A DNA stretch of 5,505 nt, taken from positions 1 to 5,505 of the forward strand of contig JACPAU010000019.1 in the NCBI GenBank assembly GCA_016180705.1. The letters run 5' to 3'. Position numbers and translations under genes: made by a program. Each line of letters opens with the position of its first letter. Position 1 is the stretch's first letter. The notes below the pieces were generated by a model that worked only from the letters and a program-made list of their open reading frames with translations, was not told the DNA's origin and ran no database searches. Below are positions 5,078 through 5,505 of the stretch, piece after piece. The stretch is from Candidatus Methylomirabilota bacterium. GTDB lineage: Bacteria; Methylomirabilota; Methylomirabilia; Methylomirabilales; JACPAU01.

Positions 5078-5505
5078 CTAGAAGGGCCGCTGCCAGGCCC
5101 CGGGCCCCATCACCGCCCCGAAGGGGTTGATGTGCAGGAAGCTCTTCTCACCCTTGGGCCCCTTCAGTTCCACGTTGAAAGCCGTCAGGGTGCCCCGCCG
5201 CACCGGGAAGGGCGTCACCTTCTCCACCGTGTAGCCCGGCAGGGTCTCCTCCGCGTACTCCTTCGCGATCTCGGTCGCCTGCTCCTCCGTGATGGCGGTA
5301 GCCGTCACGCCCTCAGCCGTCATGCCCGGGCAATCGGCCGCACCCCGCATCCCGGGGCCGCCCATCATCCTCCCCTGCCCGTAGCCACCCGGCCCCATCA
5401 TCCGACCCTGCCCCATCGCCCCGGGCCCCATCCCGTAGCCGCCCATGTAGGCGAAGGCCGCACCGGTCAGGGCCACCATCACCGCGACCGCCACGATAAC
5501 CCCCA
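5078..5505 (-). CDS. Secreted Met/Gly-rich protein with PepSY-like domain, N-terminus beyond edge
   Basis: A GTG at 5494 can open the frame, but it continues upstream to the window edge as Gly-Val-Ile, extending a hydrophobic signal-peptide core. The true start with its basic residues is therefore probably outside the window. Counting the GTG as residue 1, the signal core is 1-15 with likely cleavage after AFA. Residues 17-58 form a low-complexity Met/Gly/Tyr/Pro-rich stretch with nine methionines and a tandem GQGRMMG repeat, and one cysteine (C55). Residues about 64-128 (AITEEQATEIAKEY, then LTAFNVEL and KSFLHINPFG) look like a PepSY-type alpha/beta unit. The protein is expected in the periplasm or outside the cell. 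Clustered methionines are a known way to bind Cu(I) or Ag(I), and together with the Met-rich kinase sensor a metal-buffering or signal-accessory role is inferred. It is not a recognisable ZraP or CusF. It lies upstream of the kinase, separated by a strong hairpin. Confidence 0.8.
   Translation of the reverse strand, partial: GVIVAVAVMVALTGAAFAYMGGYGMGPGAMGQGRMMGPGGYGQGRMMGGPGMRGAADCPGMTAEGVTATAITEEQATEIAKEYAEETLPGYTVEKVTPFPVRRGTLTAFNVELKGPKGEKSFLHINPFGAVMGPGAWQRPF
5348..5413 (-). repeat. Two tandem 33-bp units encoding GQGRMMG repeats
   Basis: Two adjacent 11-codon units encode GQGRMMGPGGY (5381-5413) and GQGRMMGGPGM (5348-5380). The first seven residues are identical, with synonymous and a few coding differences at the DNA level, so the repeat is old enough to have diverged. 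It forms the centre of the Met/Gly-rich stretch. Confidence 0.75.

Overview
The window is very G+C-rich bacterial chromosomal DNA with tightly packed genes. The gene styles (atypical SDR, NtrC-type two-component system, RecA-fold pseudo-ATPase with a small 'MGRT' protein, Met/Gly-rich secreted protein) recall deep-branching environmental lineages such as Rokubacteria/Methylomirabilota (NC10) or deltaproteobacteria. That placement is an impression from memory, not a phylogenetic result. No rRNA, tRNA, CRISPR array or insertion sequence was seen.

Layout: (i) 1-905, minus strand: a two-gene transcription unit that runs off the left edge. It has a near-consensus sigma-70 promoter (TTGACA, 17 bp, TATATT), a RecA/RadA-fold protein whose Walker A and B motifs have decayed, and then, 22 bp later, the start of a small helical protein. 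The promoter places +1 on the A of an ATG, suggesting a leaderless mRNA. A LexA-box-like inverted repeat fills the promoter spacer. (ii) 1064-1963, plus strand: a single NAD(P)-binding atypical short-chain dehydrogenase (NDUFA9/NAD-epimerase-like) lacking the usual catalytic tyrosine. (iii) 1969-5505, minus strand: a secreted Met/Gly-rich protein with a PepSY-like C-terminal half (N-terminus outside the window), a large bulged hairpin, a sensor histidine kinase, and a sigma-54-activating NtrC-family regulator. The regulator ATG overlaps the kinase TGA (ATGA). The SDR gene and the regulator gene converge with only 5 bp between stop codons.

How the genes may work together: the right-hand block looks like an envelope or metal-stress circuit. 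Both the kinase sensor region and the secreted neighbour carry clustered methionines, as in periplasmic Cu(I)-handling proteins, and the kinase/regulator pair has ZraSR/HydHG-like architecture with intact phosphotransfer and sigma-54 contact motifs. The kinase lacks a first transmembrane helix in its frame, and its only ATG sits in a hairpin loop, so its N-terminus or its integrity is uncertain. The left-hand block is the most intriguing: a RecA-fold pseudo-ATPase and a small partner under a possible SOS-type operator could be the start of a DNA-damage or mutagenesis cassette, to be tested by the genes beyond the left edge.
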